Source: Anaerobacillus arseniciselenatis (GTDB lineage: Bacteria; Bacillota; Bacilli; Bacillales; Anaerobacillaceae). From it: DNA of 64,000 bases. The position numbers were made by a program, and so were the translations under genes. The number at the start of each line of letters is the position of its first letter. Position 1 is the stretch's first letter. Below are positions 30,147 to 39,944 of this stretch, one piece after another. The DNA is taken from positions 60,617-124,616 of the forward strand of contig NZ_MLQQ01000058.1 in the NCBI RefSeq assembly GCF_001865995.1. Direction: 5' to 3'. The notes beneath the pieces are model-generated. The model was given only the letters and a program-made list of their open reading frames with translations. It was not told the origin of the DNA and did no database searches.

Positions 30147-30157
30147 AGTAGTTCATT

Positions 30158-30292
30158 ATAAGAAAAGCGCAAGGCGCCCGCATATCGGCGAAAACCGGTG
30201 GAAGACCTTCCCGTATCGGGCAGGTTTTAGACCGCAAGGGAAAGTCTGAAGCGGTCGAGCCGATGGCGCATAGAGCTAGACAGTTCCCAATT
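30158..30292. repeat. Family B dispersed element (variant)
   Basis: It runs from AGAAAAGCGCAAGGCGCCCG to GGCGCATAGAGCTAGACAG and contains GGTTTTAGACCGCAAG. The copy at 56.7 kb shares this variant interior, while those at 5.9 and 35.5 kb have a different one. Confidence 0.75.
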
Positions 30293-30318
30293 TTTTTATA
30301 ATTTCTTATCTTTAAATA

Positions 30319-30507
30319 AAAATAGAGCCCCAATATGCCGTTAAATTGCTTAGTTTTGAACCTGCTCTCCGCAGGTGGGTGCCCTGTTCAACTTTTAATA
30401 CTTCCTTTCAAGAAGGCTTGCACGCCAAGTCAAAACTTCAGGCTCCCATTCTAAAAATGTTGGCTCAAAACGTATAGCATCCTACGTACATCTCAGGACT
30501 CTATTGT
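30319..30507 (-). ncRNA. ssrS: 6S RNA (SsrS, BsrA-like)
   Basis: 6S RNA binds sigma-A RNA polymerase by mimicking an open promoter. The minus strand has the closing stem ATAGAGTCC paired with GGGGCTCTAT and the typical GAGCC and GGAGCCTGA segments. A long central bulged helix and a T-rich 3' end follow. A promoter-like TTGAAA, 17 bases and TATTAT lie at about 30516-30544. Its place between tcdA and the rarA/cymR side, near aspS, matches bsrA of B. subtilis. The match is by structure and context. Confidence 0.85.
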
Positions 30508-30573
30508 ATTGCCTTTATAATACCATTGTTTTATTTTGTTTTCAAGTGAGTGAATTTCATGATTACCAACTAA

Positions 30574-31827
30574 TTAAACAATCTGCTGTTCAATTTCATT
30601 ACTTTTGATGTCACTTATTGATTCAATCATTCGTAACACAGGGATAATCTGCACTTCTTCTTGCTCACTGAATAAAGAAAAGACTTCCCTTCCTCCTATG
30701 ATTAATAGTGCTATTTTTTCACTATTATCGCTATAAACTTTATTACCGATGTTATAAGTTACCTCATTCAACTTTTCAAAAACTTCTTCCTCGTTTTTTT
30801 CACTATACAAAACGATAAATTCTTTATTTGTTGAAGAATTCACTTTCCAACGCTTGTTGACTTCTTGAAACTTAGCTTTCTTCTGTATTTGATGTAGGTA
30901 ATCTTCAATCATGCTTGTAGCAGTTGGTTTTTTACCTGCACCTGGACCGGATGTGAGAAAATTTCCTAACCAATCGCCTTGAATATAAACACCATTATTT
31001 TCATCTTCAATGGCTGCGAGCGGATGCTTTTTTTCCACGTAACATGGAGTAATATTTCCTTGAACTTTATGACCATCATAATAAGCCTCAGCGATATATT
31101 TCAATTTTAAACCAAGTGTTGCGCCAACATTAAAGTTCCAACTTTCTATTTGCGACATTCCATTTCGAATAAACGCATCCTCGTTCACCCACACACCGAA
31201 ACAGAGCTTACATAAAATTTGTAATTTATATAGGGCATCATAACCTTCGATATCAGCAGTAGGATCAGCTTCTGCAAATCCTAATTGCTGAGCTTCTTTT
31301 AATACACTTGAAAAAGTTCGATCTCCGTTTTTCAGCTTCGAAATAATGTAGTTTGTCGTTCCGTTAAGAATCCCAGAAACTTTATTTACAGCCGTCCACT
31401 GTAATTGGCTTCGCAAAGTATTAATTATTGGAATACCACCAGCTACAGTTGCCTCATAACCAATAAATGTACCATTTTCATTAGCAATACTTTCTAGTAG
31501 CTGGCCGTGCTTTGCTATTAATTCCTTATTAGCCGTAACCACCGGTATCTTTTTAGTTAAAAGAAATGAAATATATTCAAGCGCTGGTTGCTCTCCACCC
31601 ATTGCTTCAAAAACTACATCAAACGGTTCAGCAAAAAATTGTTCAGGAGAATCTGTCACAACTTCTTTCTGTTTACCAATCAAATACTGTGCTTTATTCC
31701 TTACAAGAATTTTTTGAATACAAATTTCTTCTTGTAAAATCTGTTCTAAGTAATGTACCGAATCAACAATCCCTTCATAAACTCCTGAATTCACTGTTCC
31801 AAATCCTAAAAATCCTACCTTTATCAA
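30574..31827 (-). CDS. hom: Homoserine dehydrogenase
   Basis: Hom reduces aspartate semialdehyde to homoserine, the branch point to threonine and methionine. The protein of about 417 residues has the NAD(P) motif GFGTVNSGVY, catalytic-domain motifs TANKELIAKHG, GGIPIINTLR and GILNGTTNYI, and a C-terminal ACT-like region. An Asn stands where the family usually has Gly in the nucleotide loop. The TTG at 31827 lies eight bases after GGGAG, while a GTG three codons earlier is inside that site. It stands alone, without thrB or thrC, behind an S-box riboswitch, which suggests a role in methionine supply. Confidence 0.92.
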   Translation of the reverse strand: MIKVGFLGFGTVNSGVYEGIVDSVHYLEQILQEEICIQKILVRNKAQYLIGKQKEVVTDSPEQFFAEPFDVVFEAMGGEQPALEYISFLLTKKIPVVTANKELIAKHGQLLESIANENGTFIGYEATVAGGIPIINTLRSQLQWTAVNKVSGILNGTTNYIISKLKNGDRTFSSVLKEAQQLGFAEADPTADIEGYDALYKLQILCKLCFGVWVNEDAFIRNGMSQIESWNFNVGATLGLKLKYIAEAYYDGHKVQGNITPCYVEKKHPLAAIEDENNGVYIQGDWLGNFLTSGPGAGKKPTATSMIEDYLHQIQKKAKFQEVNKRWKVNSSTNKEFIVLYSEKNEEEVFEKLNEVTYNIGNKVYSDNSEKIALLIIGGREVFSLFSEQEEVQIIPVLRMIESISDIKSNEIEQQIV

Positions 31828-31888
31828 AATAAACACTCCCTTTTTTTAAAATTTTAGCTTTAGGTGTTCGCACGAGATTTCTACCCAA

Positions 31889-31920
31889 ACCAACTAGCCA
31901 ACTAACCGCTAACCAACGAA
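31889..31920. repeat. Family D CCAACTAACC tract
   Basis: AAACCAACTAGCCAACTAACCGCTAACCAAC directly follows the terminator of the S-box (minus-strand sense), without the family A hairpins. Confidence 0.6.
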
Positions 31921-31923
31921 ATA

Positions 31924-32062
31924 AAAAAAACCTCTCCAGATAAGGAAAGGTTTTTGCCTCAACTTATCTACCAGAACAAATCGTTCTGCTGAAATTAGCA
32001 CCTTGTTTAAAACAGGTTGCCGGGCTTCATCGGGTCAGTCCCTCCGCCACTCTTGATAAGTA
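31924..32062 (-). promoter_or_regulatory. SAM-I (S-box) riboswitch of hom
   Basis: The minus strand reads CTTATCAAGAGTGGCGGAGGG, ACTGACCCGATGAAGCCCGG and CAACC, the diagnostic S-box core. The P3/P4 region and AGGTGCTAATTTC follow. A terminator (AAAAACCT / AGGTTTTTTT) lies at 31926-31957. When SAM binds, transcription should stop before hom. A possible promoter (TTGTAC, 17 bases, TATAGT) lies at about 32119-32147. Confidence 0.96.
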
Positions 32063-32155
32063 ATATTTAATTAAATTATCGAACTTATTTTAAATTTCTA
32101 GAAATTTGTGTAAAAACACTATAACATGATTAATGTTAATGTACAATGTAAAATT

Positions 32156-32344
32156 AAAAATTTTGAGTTTTGAGTTTTGAGTTGCTGAGCGTGTAGCTCC
32201 GCAGCCCCCTTCATTTTAATTCTTAACACCTGTCAATTATTATGATGAATCGAATTAACAACAAAGCGCCACCAACACTAATTTTTAATTTTACATTTTA
32301 AATTGTGAATTAACACCGAAGCTTGGGCTCCAACTCAAAACTAC
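32156..32344. repeat. Family C repeat and AT-rich spacer between hom leader and aspS
   Basis: TTTTGAGTTTTGAGTTTTGAGTTGC with CGTAGCTCCGCAG marks one end, and AAGCTTGGGCTCCAACTCAAAAC the other, at the aspS stop. AATTGTGAATT-type sequence lies between. No gene is seen. Confidence 0.55.
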
Positions 32345-34132
32345 CTAAGCTTTAACCTTCTCTTCTTTTTTCGGAATAACAGAGAGGTTTAATTCTTTTA
32401 ATTGAGCTTCACTCACACCACTTGGTGCATTTGTTAAAAGATCGCTAGCACTTGCTGTTTTCGGGAATGCGATTGTATCTCTTAAGTTTGTTCTTCCTGC
32501 TAAAATCATGATTAAGCGGTCTAAGCCTAGAGCAATTCCACCGTGAGGAGGTGTTCCGTACTCAAATGCATCCATTAAAAATCCGAACTGGGAACGAGCT
32601 TCTTCCTCTGAAAACCCTAAAGCTTTAAACATATTTTCTTGTAGCTCACGTTCATAAATACGTTGTGAACCTCCACCTAGCTCATAACCGTTTAATACTA
32701 AATCATAAGCTTCTGCACGTACTTTTTCTGGTGCAGTCGTTAAAAACTCTTCATCTTCTTTGACTGGGCGTGTGAACGGATGATGCTCTGCCACATAACG
32801 ATCTTCGTCTTCGTCATAAGATAATAACGGGAATTCTGTTACCCATAAGAAATTGAACTTACTCTTATCGATCAAATCCATTTCTTTAGCAAATTTCAAA
32901 CGAAGCGCACCTAAGCTGTCAAAAACAACTTTCTTTTTGTCGGCAGCAAACAATAATAAGTCACCAATCTCCGCATCAAATGCTGCTTTCATCGCATCTA
33001 TTTCATCAGCAGTAAAAAACTTTGCGATTGGACCTTTTAAGCCGTCTTCTTCAACCTTAAGCCATGCAAGTCCTTTTGCGCCGTAAATTGCAACAAACTT
33101 CGCTAAATCATCAATTTCTTTACGAGATAACTTTAAAGCTGCTCCTTTAACGTTTAACCCTTTAACAATTCCACCGTTTTCAATCGCCGTTTTGAATACT
33201 TTTAAGCCACAATCTTTTACGATTTCAGAAAGCTCGACAAGTTCCATATCAAAGCGAGTATCAGGTTTGTCAGAACCGTATCGGTTCATTGCTTCATCAT
33301 AAGTTAATCGCTCAAACGGAGTTGAAACCTCAATTCCTTTTACTTCCTTCAATACTTTGGTCATCATCGTTTCCATCATTGAAAGTAAATCTTCTTTATC
33401 CATAAAAGACGTTTCAATATCGACTTGAGTAAACTCAGGTTGGCGATCTGCTCGTAAGTCTTCATCACGGAAACAACGAACAATTTGATAATAGCGCTCA
33501 AAACCTGAAACCATTAATAATTGTTTAAAAATTTGTGGTGATTGCGGTAATGCATAAAACCCTCCGTGTTGAACACGACTTGGGACTAAATAATCACGCG
33601 CGCCTTCTGGAGTACTTTTCGTTAGCATAGGTGTTTCAATTTCTAAAAACGTATTGTCATCTAAAAAGTTGCGAATTAATTTTGTTGTGTTATGTCTTAA
33701 CTTAAATGTTTCTTGCATTTCAGGACGACGTAAATCTAAATAACGATACTTTAAACGAATTTCTTCTGAAGTGTCTACATTTTCTTCAATTTGGAACGGT
33801 AATGCTTTTGACTTGTTTAATACTTCTATTTTATCGATGAGTACCTCGATCTTCCCAGTTTTCATTTTTGGATTAATCGTTTCCTCACTACGAGCAGCAA
33901 CTGTTCCTTCTACGTCAATTACATACTCACTTCTTACTTTATCAGCTATCGCAAGTGCTTCCTCTGAAAATTCAGGTTGGAAAACGACTTGTACAATTCC
34001 AGAACGATCTCTTAAATCGATAAAGATTACTTGTCCTAAATCACGACGAGTTTGTACCCACCCTTTTAAGCGTACTTTTTGTCCTATTGTCTCTTCTAAA
34101 ACTTCTCCACAATGATGTGTTCTTCCTATCAT
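32345..34132 (-). CDS. aspS: Aspartyl-tRNA synthetase
   Basis: AspS charges tRNA-Asp. The 595-residue class II synthetase has an N-terminal OB anticodon-binding domain ([14 protein letters not shown]), catalytic motif 2 ([16 protein letters not shown]), the bacterial GAD insertion around residues 290-420, and motif 3 ([15 protein letters not shown]). Full length. It lies 16 bases after hisS and shares its His T-box leader, as in B. subtilis. Confidence 0.98.
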   Translation of the reverse strand: MIGRTHHCGEVLEETIGQKVRLKGWVQTRRDLGQVIFIDLRDRSGIVQVVFQPEFSEEALAIADKVRSEYVIDVEGTVAARSEETINPKMKTGKIEVLIDKIEVLNKSKALPFQIEENVDTSEEIRLKYRYLDLRRPEMQETFKLRHNTTKLIRNFLDDNTFLEIETPMLTKSTPEGARDYLVPSRVQHGGFYALPQSPQIFKQLLMVSGFERYYQIVRCFRDEDLRADRQPEFTQVDIETSFMDKEDLLSMMETMMTKVLKEVKGIEVSTPFERLTYDEAMNRYGSDKPDTRFDMELVELSEIVKDCGLKVFKTAIENGGIVKGLNVKGAALKLSRKEIDDLAKFVAIYGAKGLAWLKVEEDGLKGPIAKFFTADEIDAMKAAFDAEIGDLLLFAADKKKVVFDSLGALRLKFAKEMDLIDKSKFNFLWVTEFPLLSYDEDEDRYVAEHHPFTRPVKEDEEFLTTAPEKVRAEAYDLVLNGYELGGGSQRIYERELQENMFKALGFSEEEARSQFGFLMDAFEYGTPPHGGIALGLDRLIMILAGRTNLRDTIAFPKTASASDLLTNAPSGVSEAQLKELNLSVIPKKEEKVKA

Positions 34133-34147
34133 TAGTATTACCTCCCT

Positions 34148-35422
34148 TTATCGTATCAGCTTTTGCTGTAAAAATTTTGTTAAATCATTAATCGAAACTT
34201 CTTGCTGTTCACCTGTTTCCATTTCTTTTACGACAACAACATTTTTCTCGAGCTCATTTTCACCAATGATCACAACAAATGATGCTTTAAAACGATCTGC
34301 CGCTTTCATTTGTGCTTTCATTTTTTTATCAAGGTAATCTTGGTCAGTTGATAGCCCTGCTTGTCGTAATTTAAAACTTATATTTGATGCGGCTACTTTC
34401 GCTTCTTCTCCCATCGCAATTACATAGCAGTCTAATTGATCGTTCACTGGTAATGTTACATTTTGAACTTCTAGTGCCATGAGAAGACGCTCGATACTTA
34501 ATGCAAACCCAATTCCAGGTGTTTCCGGTCCACCAATTTCTTGAACTAAACCGTTATAGCGACCACCACCACATAAAGTAGTGATTGACCCGAAGCCATC
34601 GCCGCCAATCATTATTTCAAACGCAGTATTGTTGTAATAATCAAGTCCTCTTACTAAATTCGGGTCAACTTGAAATTCAATCTCCATGTCATTCAAAAGC
34701 TTTTGTACTTTTGCAAAATAAGCTTTTGAATCTTCATTTAAGTAATCTAAAATGGCTGGAGCTGTTGCCATTAATTCATGGTCTTTATCTTTTTTACAAT
34801 CTAAAATACGCAAAGGATTTTTCTCGAGTCGAGCTTGGCAATCAGAACAAAACTCTGAAATTCTCGGTTCAAAATGACTAATTAAAGCTTGTCTGTGCGC
34901 ATTTCTACTTTCTGTATCACCTAAACTATTAATGATTAACTTTAAATTTTTCAACCCTAACTCACGGTAAAATTCCATTGCTAACGCAAGCACTTCTGCG
35001 TCAATAGCTGGATCTGCACTTCCTAAAGCTTCGACGCCAAACTGTACGAATTGGCGCATTCGTCCTGACTGTGGACGTTCATAACGAAACATCGGTCCAA
35101 CATAATACAGCTTAGTTGGCTGAATTGGGCTTCCAAAAAGCTTATTTTCAACGTAAGAACGAACAGCTGAAGCAGTTCCTTCTGGTCTTAGCGTTAAACT
35201 TCTACCGCCCCGATCTTCAAACGTATACATTTCCTTTTGAACGATATCCGTCGTATCACCGACACCGCGCATAAACAATTCAGTTTGCTCAAAAATTGGT
35301 GTGCGAAGTTCTTTATAATTGTAACGCCGACAAATATCTCGAGCTTTATCCTCAACATATTGCCAATGTTCAACTTTCCCGGGCAATATGTCTTGTGTCC
35401 CTCTCGGTATTTTAAAATTCAT
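34148..35422 (-). CDS. hisS: Histidyl-tRNA synthetase
   Basis: HisS charges tRNA-His. The 424-residue class II synthetase shows motif 1 ([14 protein letters not shown]), motif 2 ([14 protein letters not shown]), the histidine-binding motifs [14 protein letters not shown] and [13 protein letters not shown] [10 protein letters not shown], and a C-terminal anticodon-binding domain. GGAGG precedes the ATG. It is the first gene of hisS-aspS behind a T-box. Confidence 0.98.
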   Translation of the reverse strand: MNFKIPRGTQDILPGKVEHWQYVEDKARDICRRYNYKELRTPIFEQTELFMRGVGDTTDIVQKEMYTFEDRGGRSLTLRPEGTASAVRSYVENKLFGSPIQPTKLYYVGPMFRYERPQSGRMRQFVQFGVEALGSADPAIDAEVLALAMEFYRELGLKNLKLIINSLGDTESRNAHRQALISHFEPRISEFCSDCQARLEKNPLRILDCKKDKDHELMATAPAILDYLNEDSKAYFAKVQKLLNDMEIEFQVDPNLVRGLDYYNNTAFEIMIGGDGFGSITTLCGGGRYNGLVQEIGGPETPGIGFALSIERLLMALEVQNVTLPVNDQLDCYVIAMGEEAKVAASNISFKLRQAGLSTDQDYLDKKMKAQMKAADRFKASFVVIIGENELEKNVVVVKEMETGEQQEVSINDLTKFLQQKLIR

Positions 35423-35437
35423 TTTTGTTCCTCCTTA

Positions 35438-35588
35438 TTAGAAAAGCGCAAGCGCCTTGCTCAGCTTCGACAAGCGTTGGAGGGCCAGCAATGTTTTGTC
35501 TCCTCTTTGAGTTACTTCTCGAATAGACAAACCTTGTTGGACCGAAACGATCGAGAAGCTAGGCGCTGGAGCTAGACAGCTTTCCTAG
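35438..35588. repeat. Family B dispersed element
   Basis: A complete copy runs from AGAAAAGCGCAAGCGCCTTG to AGGCGCTGGAGCTAGACAGC and contains GCGTTGGAGGGCCAG, as in the 5.9 kb copy. It lies between the T-box terminator and the hisS start, in the leader mRNA. Confidence 0.8.
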
Positions 35589-35647
35589 TTCAAAATTAAT
35601 AACTTCTTATCTTATCAGATATGCTGTAAACCATAAAATCACAAAAA

Positions 35648-35960
35648 ACTCCCGTCCCTGATATATAACATATCAGGGACGAGAGTTTTATTTCCCGTGG
35701 TGCCACCCTAATTGGACTTATTATTGTATGCGATGGTTTCTAGAAGACATAATTCAGTCATCGTAAAACCGCCTTAAAATAAAAAATCCCACTTTAAACA
35801 GTTAACGCCTGTAACGTTTTCCCCTACTAAAGCTTCAAGGAAAAACCTAAGGAGTGTTCTTTCATTAAGCACATGGAGAAATGCTTTCAGCCACGACATT
35901 TCCTCTCTAACCACGCAAACCTTAATTACTCTGCTCCCTCAAAGGTTGTATTTATTATTA
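35648..35960 (-). promoter_or_regulatory. T-box riboswitch of hisS-aspS (specifier CAC, histidine)
   Basis: The minus strand has the T-box AGGGTGGCACCACGGG, followed by a terminator (CTCTCGTCCCTGATATG / CATATCAGGGACGGGAG type) at 35650-35690. Stem I contains AGAGAGGAAATGTCGTGGCTG. CAC in AGAACACTCCTTAGG is the likely specifier, matching histidine. Confidence 0.92.
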
Positions 35961-35977
35961 GTATATTAATGTACTCT

Positions 35978-36006
35978 ATCATACGTAGTAACCACGTCGT
36001 TGTCAA
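35978..36006 (-). promoter_or_regulatory. SigA-type promoter of hisS-aspS
   Basis: TTGACA and TATGAT are separated by exactly 17 bases on the minus strand, just upstream of the His T-box leader. Confidence 0.8.
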
Positions 36007-36026
36007 TAGTGATTACGACAATTTTC

Positions 36027-36203
36027 TTAATTTCTTGATAACTTCTTTTTTAAATCTTTGACATCTCCTAATGTAATCCCGTATTCCTCGGCTAATTCAT
36101 AATTCGTCAATTGCTGTTCTCTCTGGATAAAGTCGTGAAAGTCAACTCCAATCAGTTGATGATGTCCATTTCCTGTACCTGTTTGTTTACTTCCTGCTCT
36201 CAT
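36027..36203 (-). CDS. Small HTH-like protein (YrzK-like)
   Basis: This is a protein of about 58 residues starting MRAGSKQTGTGNGH. The C-terminal half (TNYELAEEYGITLGDVKDLKKKLSRN) looks like a helix-turn-helix of sigma-factor or MarR type. AAAGGAAG lies six bases before the ATG at 36203. The open frame to 36245 has no better start. Genes like it stand between dtd and hisS in Bacillus. Function is unknown. Confidence 0.7.
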   Translation of the reverse strand: MRAGSKQTGTGNGHHQLIGVDFHDFIQREQQLTNYELAEEYGITLGDVKDLKKKLSRN

Positions 36204-36253
36204 AATCGACTTCCTTTCAAACCCTTTTCCTTCTAGCATGTCCACTTTTTAAA

Positions 36254-36294
36254 ATAAAAAATCAAACTTCCAAAAGAAAGTTTGATTTTTTATT
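36254..36294 (-). terminator. Intrinsic terminator after dtd
   Basis: AAAAATCAAACTTTC and GAAGTTTGATTTTTT form a strong hairpin, read on the minus strand, between dtd and the small HTH gene. Confidence 0.85.
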
Positions 36295-36299
36295 TTGAA

Positions 36300-36428
36300 T
36301 TTGAAAGAAATCGCCTTTAATAGCGAATTTTAGAGGCTCGCTCAAGAAAATCAACCGTACATTTTAAATAAATACTTCGAAGCACTACTACAAATAACTC
36401 AACACTCTTCACTCAAAACTCAAAACTA
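36300..36428. repeat. Family A fragment and family C repeat after dtd
   Basis: AATTTTAGAGGCTCGCTCAAGAAAATC at 36326-36352 is a fragment of the family A long hairpin. ACTCAACACTCTTCACTCAAAACTCAAAACT at about 36390-36428 is a half copy of family C ending at the dtd stop. Confidence 0.55.
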
Positions 36429-36869
36429 CTATTTACTCTCAACAATCAACGTCACTGGTCCGTGGTTAATAAGCTCTACATCCATCATTTCTCCGAAAAT
36501 ACCCGTTTCTACGGTAACACCCTTTTGGCGTAACTTTTCGTTAAAGAGGTCATAAAGTTTCACGGCATAATCTGGCTTTGCAGCACTCATAAAGTTCGGA
36601 CGCCTTCCTTTGCGGCAATCACCGTACAAGGTGAATTGTGAAATCGATAAAATTTGTCCTCCGACATCTAATAATGACAAATTCATTTTTCCACCGTCAT
36701 CTTCAAAAATACGTAAATTCACAATCTTATCTGCTACAAATTCAACGTCCTGTTCAGTGTCTTCATGAGTAATTCCAACCAAAACAGTAAACCCAAAATC
36801 GATCTGACCGACCGTTTCCCCATTTACAACCACACTTGCTTTCTTACTTCTTTGCACTACTACTCTCAC
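36429..36869 (-). CDS. dtd: D-aminoacyl-tRNA deacylase
   Basis: Dtd removes D-amino acids (and glycine) wrongly attached to tRNA. The protein of about 146 residues shows the two active-site motifs SQFTLYGD and NHGPVTL. The start is a GTG at 36869 ([13 protein letters not shown]), eight bases after AAAGGAG. The longer frame to 36905 is less likely. It follows relA, as in Bacillus. Confidence 0.95.
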   Translation of the reverse strand: MRVVVQRSKKASVVVNGETVGQIDFGFTVLVGITHEDTEQDVEFVADKIVNLRIFEDDGGKMNLSLLDVGGQILSISQFTLYGDCRKGRRPNFMSAAKPDYAVKLYDLFNEKLRQKGVTVETGIFGEMMDVELINHGPVTLIVESK

Positions 36870-36923
36870 TTTTAATACTCCTTTAACCAATACAAAATTT
36901 CGCATTTATACTAGGTAGCTAAT

Positions 36924-36984
36924 ATACAAAACCCGCATGACGATTTCCCGCCGCCATCTAAAATGTAAAAGGCGGGAGATTTCC
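36924..36984. repeat. Family A fragment (small hairpin module)
   Basis: TACAAAACCCGCATGACGATTTCCCGCCGCC leads into ATCTAAAATGTAAAAGGCGGGAG. This is the left module and left arm only, lying between relA and dtd. Confidence 0.6.
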
Positions 36985-36986
36985 TA

Positions 36987-39176
36987 TCAATGCATAATCC
37001 GCCTGACTGAGTAAATATCTGGTATTCGTTTCACTCGATCGACTACTTTTTGTAAATGGTCGATATTATGAATGGAAATTGTCATTAAAATGGTCGCCAT
37101 TTTATTTTTATCTGATTTCCCGGAAACAGCATTAATATTCGTGCGAGTTTCAGTTACTGCTTGAAGCACTTCATTTAGTAACCCGTTACGATCATACCCT
37201 GATATCTCTATATCGACATTATAATTTTTACTTTCTTGTTTATTACCTTCCCATTCAACAGGAAGCAGACGAGATTGCGCATCTTCAATAAGAACATTAG
37301 GACAATCAGCGCGATGAATTGAAACGCCACGGCCTTTTGTAATAAAACCAATAATTTCGTCGCCTGGAACCGGATTACAGCATTTTGACAAACGAATCAA
37401 TAAGTTATCGATACCTTTAACTCGTACACCAATACTAGTCTTTTTAGTAGGGGTGTATTTTTTAATATCAGATACTTTTTCTGCTAATGTCTGATCGTCT
37501 AACTCTTGTCCACGTTTTTTACGAATTTTTTCTGTTAATCTTGTCGCAATTTGAGCCGCAGTTATTCCGTTGTATCCGACAGCCGCATACATGTCTTCTT
37601 CACCTTGGAAGTTAAACTTATTAGCCACAACTTCAATATTTTCAGTTGTTAGCACTTCTTTGGGCTCAATATTATGTTTTTTTATTTCTTTCTCAACAAG
37701 TTCACGGCCTTTAGCGACGTTCTCGTCACGACGCTCTTTTTTGAACCATTGACGAATTTTGTTTTTGGCTTGAGAGCTTTGGGTAATTTTTATCCAGTCT
37801 TGACTCGGACCGTAAGAATGTTTTGAAGTTAACACTTCAACGATATCACCCGTTTTCAAACGATGGTCTAACGTGACCATTTTGCCATTTACTTTCGCAC
37901 CAATACAACGGTTTCCAATTTCAGTATGAATCCGATAAGCAAAGTCTAATGGTACAGAACCTGCTGGAAGTTCAATAACGTCTCCTTTAGGAGTAAAAAC
38001 GAAGACCGTATCTGAAAACAAGTCAATTTTTAGCGATTCCATAAATTCTTGAGCATCGATCGCATCATTTTGCCACTCTAATATTTCTCTAAACCACGTC
38101 ATTTTCTTTTCGAGCGTTTGCGCATTAGAAACAGTTTGTCCCTCTTTGTATGCCCAGTGAGCCGCAACCCCAAATTCCGCAACTTTGTGCATTTCTTCAG
38201 AACGGATTTGCACCTCAAGTGGATCACCTTTAGGACCAATAACGGTCGTATGAAGAGACTGGTACATATTTGCTTTTGGCATCGCAATATAGTCTTTAAA
38301 ACGTCCTGGCATCGGCTTCCAACAAGTATGGATCACACCTAAAACTGCGTAGCAATCTTTTATATTTTTAACAATAATTCTAACTGCTAATAAATCATAT
38401 ATTTCATTGAATTGTTTATTTTGCAGAGCCATTTTTCGATAAATACTATAAATGTGCTTGGCTCTCCCATGCATATCCGCTTCAACGCCGACTTCTCCTA
38501 AACGTTCCTTAATCTTTATCACAACATCATCGATATATTCTTCACGCTCCGCACGTTTCTTCTTCATTAAGTTCACGATTCGATAGTATTGTTGTGGATT
38601 TAGGTAGCGAAGTGCTGTATCTTCCAACTCCCATTTAATTGCAGAGATCCCTAGCCTGTTAGCTAGAGGAGCAAAAATTTCTAGTGTTTCATTAGCAATC
38701 CTTCTTTGCTTTTCCGCTGGTAAATGCTTCAATGTTCGCATATTATGAAGACGATCTGCAAGCTTAATTAAAATGACACGTATGTCTTTGGCCATTGCTA
38801 CAAACATTTTCCGATGGTTTTCAGCTTGCTGTTCTTCTTTCGACTTATATTTGATCTTTCCAAGCTTCGTGACTCCATCTACTAGCATCGCTACTTCATC
38901 ATTAAATTGTTCTCTTAACTCATCTAAAGATACATCTGTATCTTCCACGACATCATGTAAAAATGCAGCAGCAACGGTATCAGGATCCATTTCCAATCCA
39001 ATTAAAATTTCAGCAACTTGAATCGGGTGTAGTATATACGGTTCTCCTGATTTGCGGTATTGCTCTCCATGGGCCTCATCCGCAAACTTATATGCCTTTT
39101 TTAAAAATTTAACATCTTTGTCTGGAAGATACGATTGTGCTTTTTGTAATACATGTTCGATCAATGGAATCACCAT
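36987..39176 (-). CDS. relA: Bifunctional (p)ppGpp synthetase/hydrolase RelA/Rel
   Basis: This is the long stringent-response enzyme that makes and degrades (p)ppGpp. It has about 729 residues. The N-terminal HD hydrolase has YILHPIQVAEIL, FLHDVVEDTD and ADRLHNMRTLK. The synthetase has YDLLAVRIIV and MPKANMYQSLHTTVIG. A TGS domain (FVFTPKGDVIELPAGS), a zinc-finger region (KCCNPVPGDEIIGFIT) and a C-terminal ACT domain follow. The exact start is uncertain among closely spaced GTG/ATG codons after AAGGTG. It lies between apt and dtd, as in Bacillus. Confidence 0.96.
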   Translation of the reverse strand: MVIPLIEHVLQKAQSYLPDKDVKFLKKAYKFADEAHGEQYRKSGEPYILHPIQVAEILIGLEMDPDTVAAAFLHDVVEDTDVSLDELREQFNDEVAMLVDGVTKLGKIKYKSKEEQQAENHRKMFVAMAKDIRVILIKLADRLHNMRTLKHLPAEKQRRIANETLEIFAPLANRLGISAIKWELEDTALRYLNPQQYYRIVNLMKKKRAEREEYIDDVVIKIKERLGEVGVEADMHGRAKHIYSIYRKMALQNKQFNEIYDLLAVRIIVKNIKDCYAVLGVIHTCWKPMPGRFKDYIAMPKANMYQSLHTTVIGPKGDPLEVQIRSEEMHKVAEFGVAAHWAYKEGQTVSNAQTLEKKMTWFREILEWQNDAIDAQEFMESLKIDLFSDTVFVFTPKGDVIELPAGSVPLDFAYRIHTEIGNRCIGAKVNGKMVTLDHRLKTGDIVEVLTSKHSYGPSQDWIKITQSSQAKNKIRQWFKKERRDENVAKGRELVEKEIKKHNIEPKEVLTTENIEVVANKFNFQGEEDMYAAVGYNGITAAQIATRLTEKIRKKRGQELDDQTLAEKVSDIKKYTPTKKTSIGVRVKGIDNLLIRLSKCCNPVPGDEIIGFITKGRGVSIHRADCPNVLIEDAQSRLLPVEWEGNKQESKNYNVDIEISGYDRNGLLNEVLQAVTETRTNINAVSGKSDKNKMATILMTISIHNIDHLQKVVDRVKRIPDIYSVRRIMH

Positions 39177-39239
39177 CACCTTACAACCTTTAATATATTT
39201 CTTTCTATTATCGTTATATTTCTTGTCTGTGTAAAGACC

Positions 39240-39345
39240 TTTTGAGTTTTGAGTTTTTGGTTTTGAGTTAGATGAAAGCTTTGCACCGGTGAGATACCTA
39301 AGTATTAACTCAACATTCTTAACTCAACACTCAAAACTAACCTAT
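39240..39345. repeat. Family C palindromic repeat
   Basis: TTTTGAGTTTTGAGTTTTTGG is matched by AACTCTTAACTCAACACTCAAAAC type sequence around a core with GAAAGCTTTGCACC. It lies between relA and the apt terminator. Confidence 0.65.
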
Positions 39346-39351
39346 AAACAA

Positions 39352-39378
39352 AGAGCGCTCTTTTAGAGCACTCTGTCG
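39352..39378 (-). terminator. Intrinsic terminator after apt
   Basis: On the minus strand AGAGTGCTCT and AGAGCGCTCT pair with a short loop, followed by TTGTTT. Confidence 0.65.
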
Positions 39379-39385
39379 TTCTAAT

Positions 39386-39901
39386 TTACGCATAATGAGT
39401 AAGTGAAAAGATTTCATAATTCTTTAACTTCTCGCTACCGTCTAAGTAATCTAATTGTATCATAAATACGATTCCTGCTACGATACCGCCAAGTTCTTCT
39501 ACCATTTTAATTGTAGCTTCAATTGTACCACCTGTTGCTAATAAGTCATCAGCAATTAATACACGTTGGCCTGGCTTAATTGCATCTTTATGAATTGTTA
39601 AACTATCTTTGCCATATTCTAAACCATAATCGACTGATAATACTTCTCTCGGTAATTTACCTGCTTTACGAACTGGAACAAAGCCAACCTCTAATGCATA
39701 AGAAATCGGACACCCTACAACAAACCCTCTTGCTTCTGGTCCAACAACAACATCGATTTGCTTATCTTTAGCAAACTGTGCCATATCATCGATTGCTTTT
39801 TTATATGCCTCTCCATTTTCCATTAACGTCGTAATATCTTTAAAACGAATTCCTTCCTTTGGAAAATCTTCGACAATCGTAATAAACTTTTTAAAATCCA
39901 T
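39386..39901 (-). CDS. apt: Adenine phosphoribosyltransferase
   Basis: Apt salvages adenine to AMP with PRPP. The 171-residue protein has the PRPP-binding motif [13 protein letters not shown] and the family's [12 protein letters not shown] and PVRKAGKLP. Length is normal and AGGAGG precedes the ATG. It sits between recJ and relA, as in Bacillus, a pairing that links purine salvage with ppGpp metabolism by position only. Confidence 0.97.
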   Translation of the reverse strand: MDFKKFITIVEDFPKEGIRFKDITTLMENGEAYKKAIDDMAQFAKDKQIDVVVGPEARGFVVGCPISYALEVGFVPVRKAGKLPREVLSVDYGLEYGKDSLTIHKDAIKPGQRVLIADDLLATGGTIEATIKMVEELGGIVAGIVFMIQLDYLDGSEKLKNYEIFSLTHYA

Positions 39902-39944
39902 TTTTAACTGTTCCTCCTAGTTTATCTTTAGATCAAAAGCAAGA

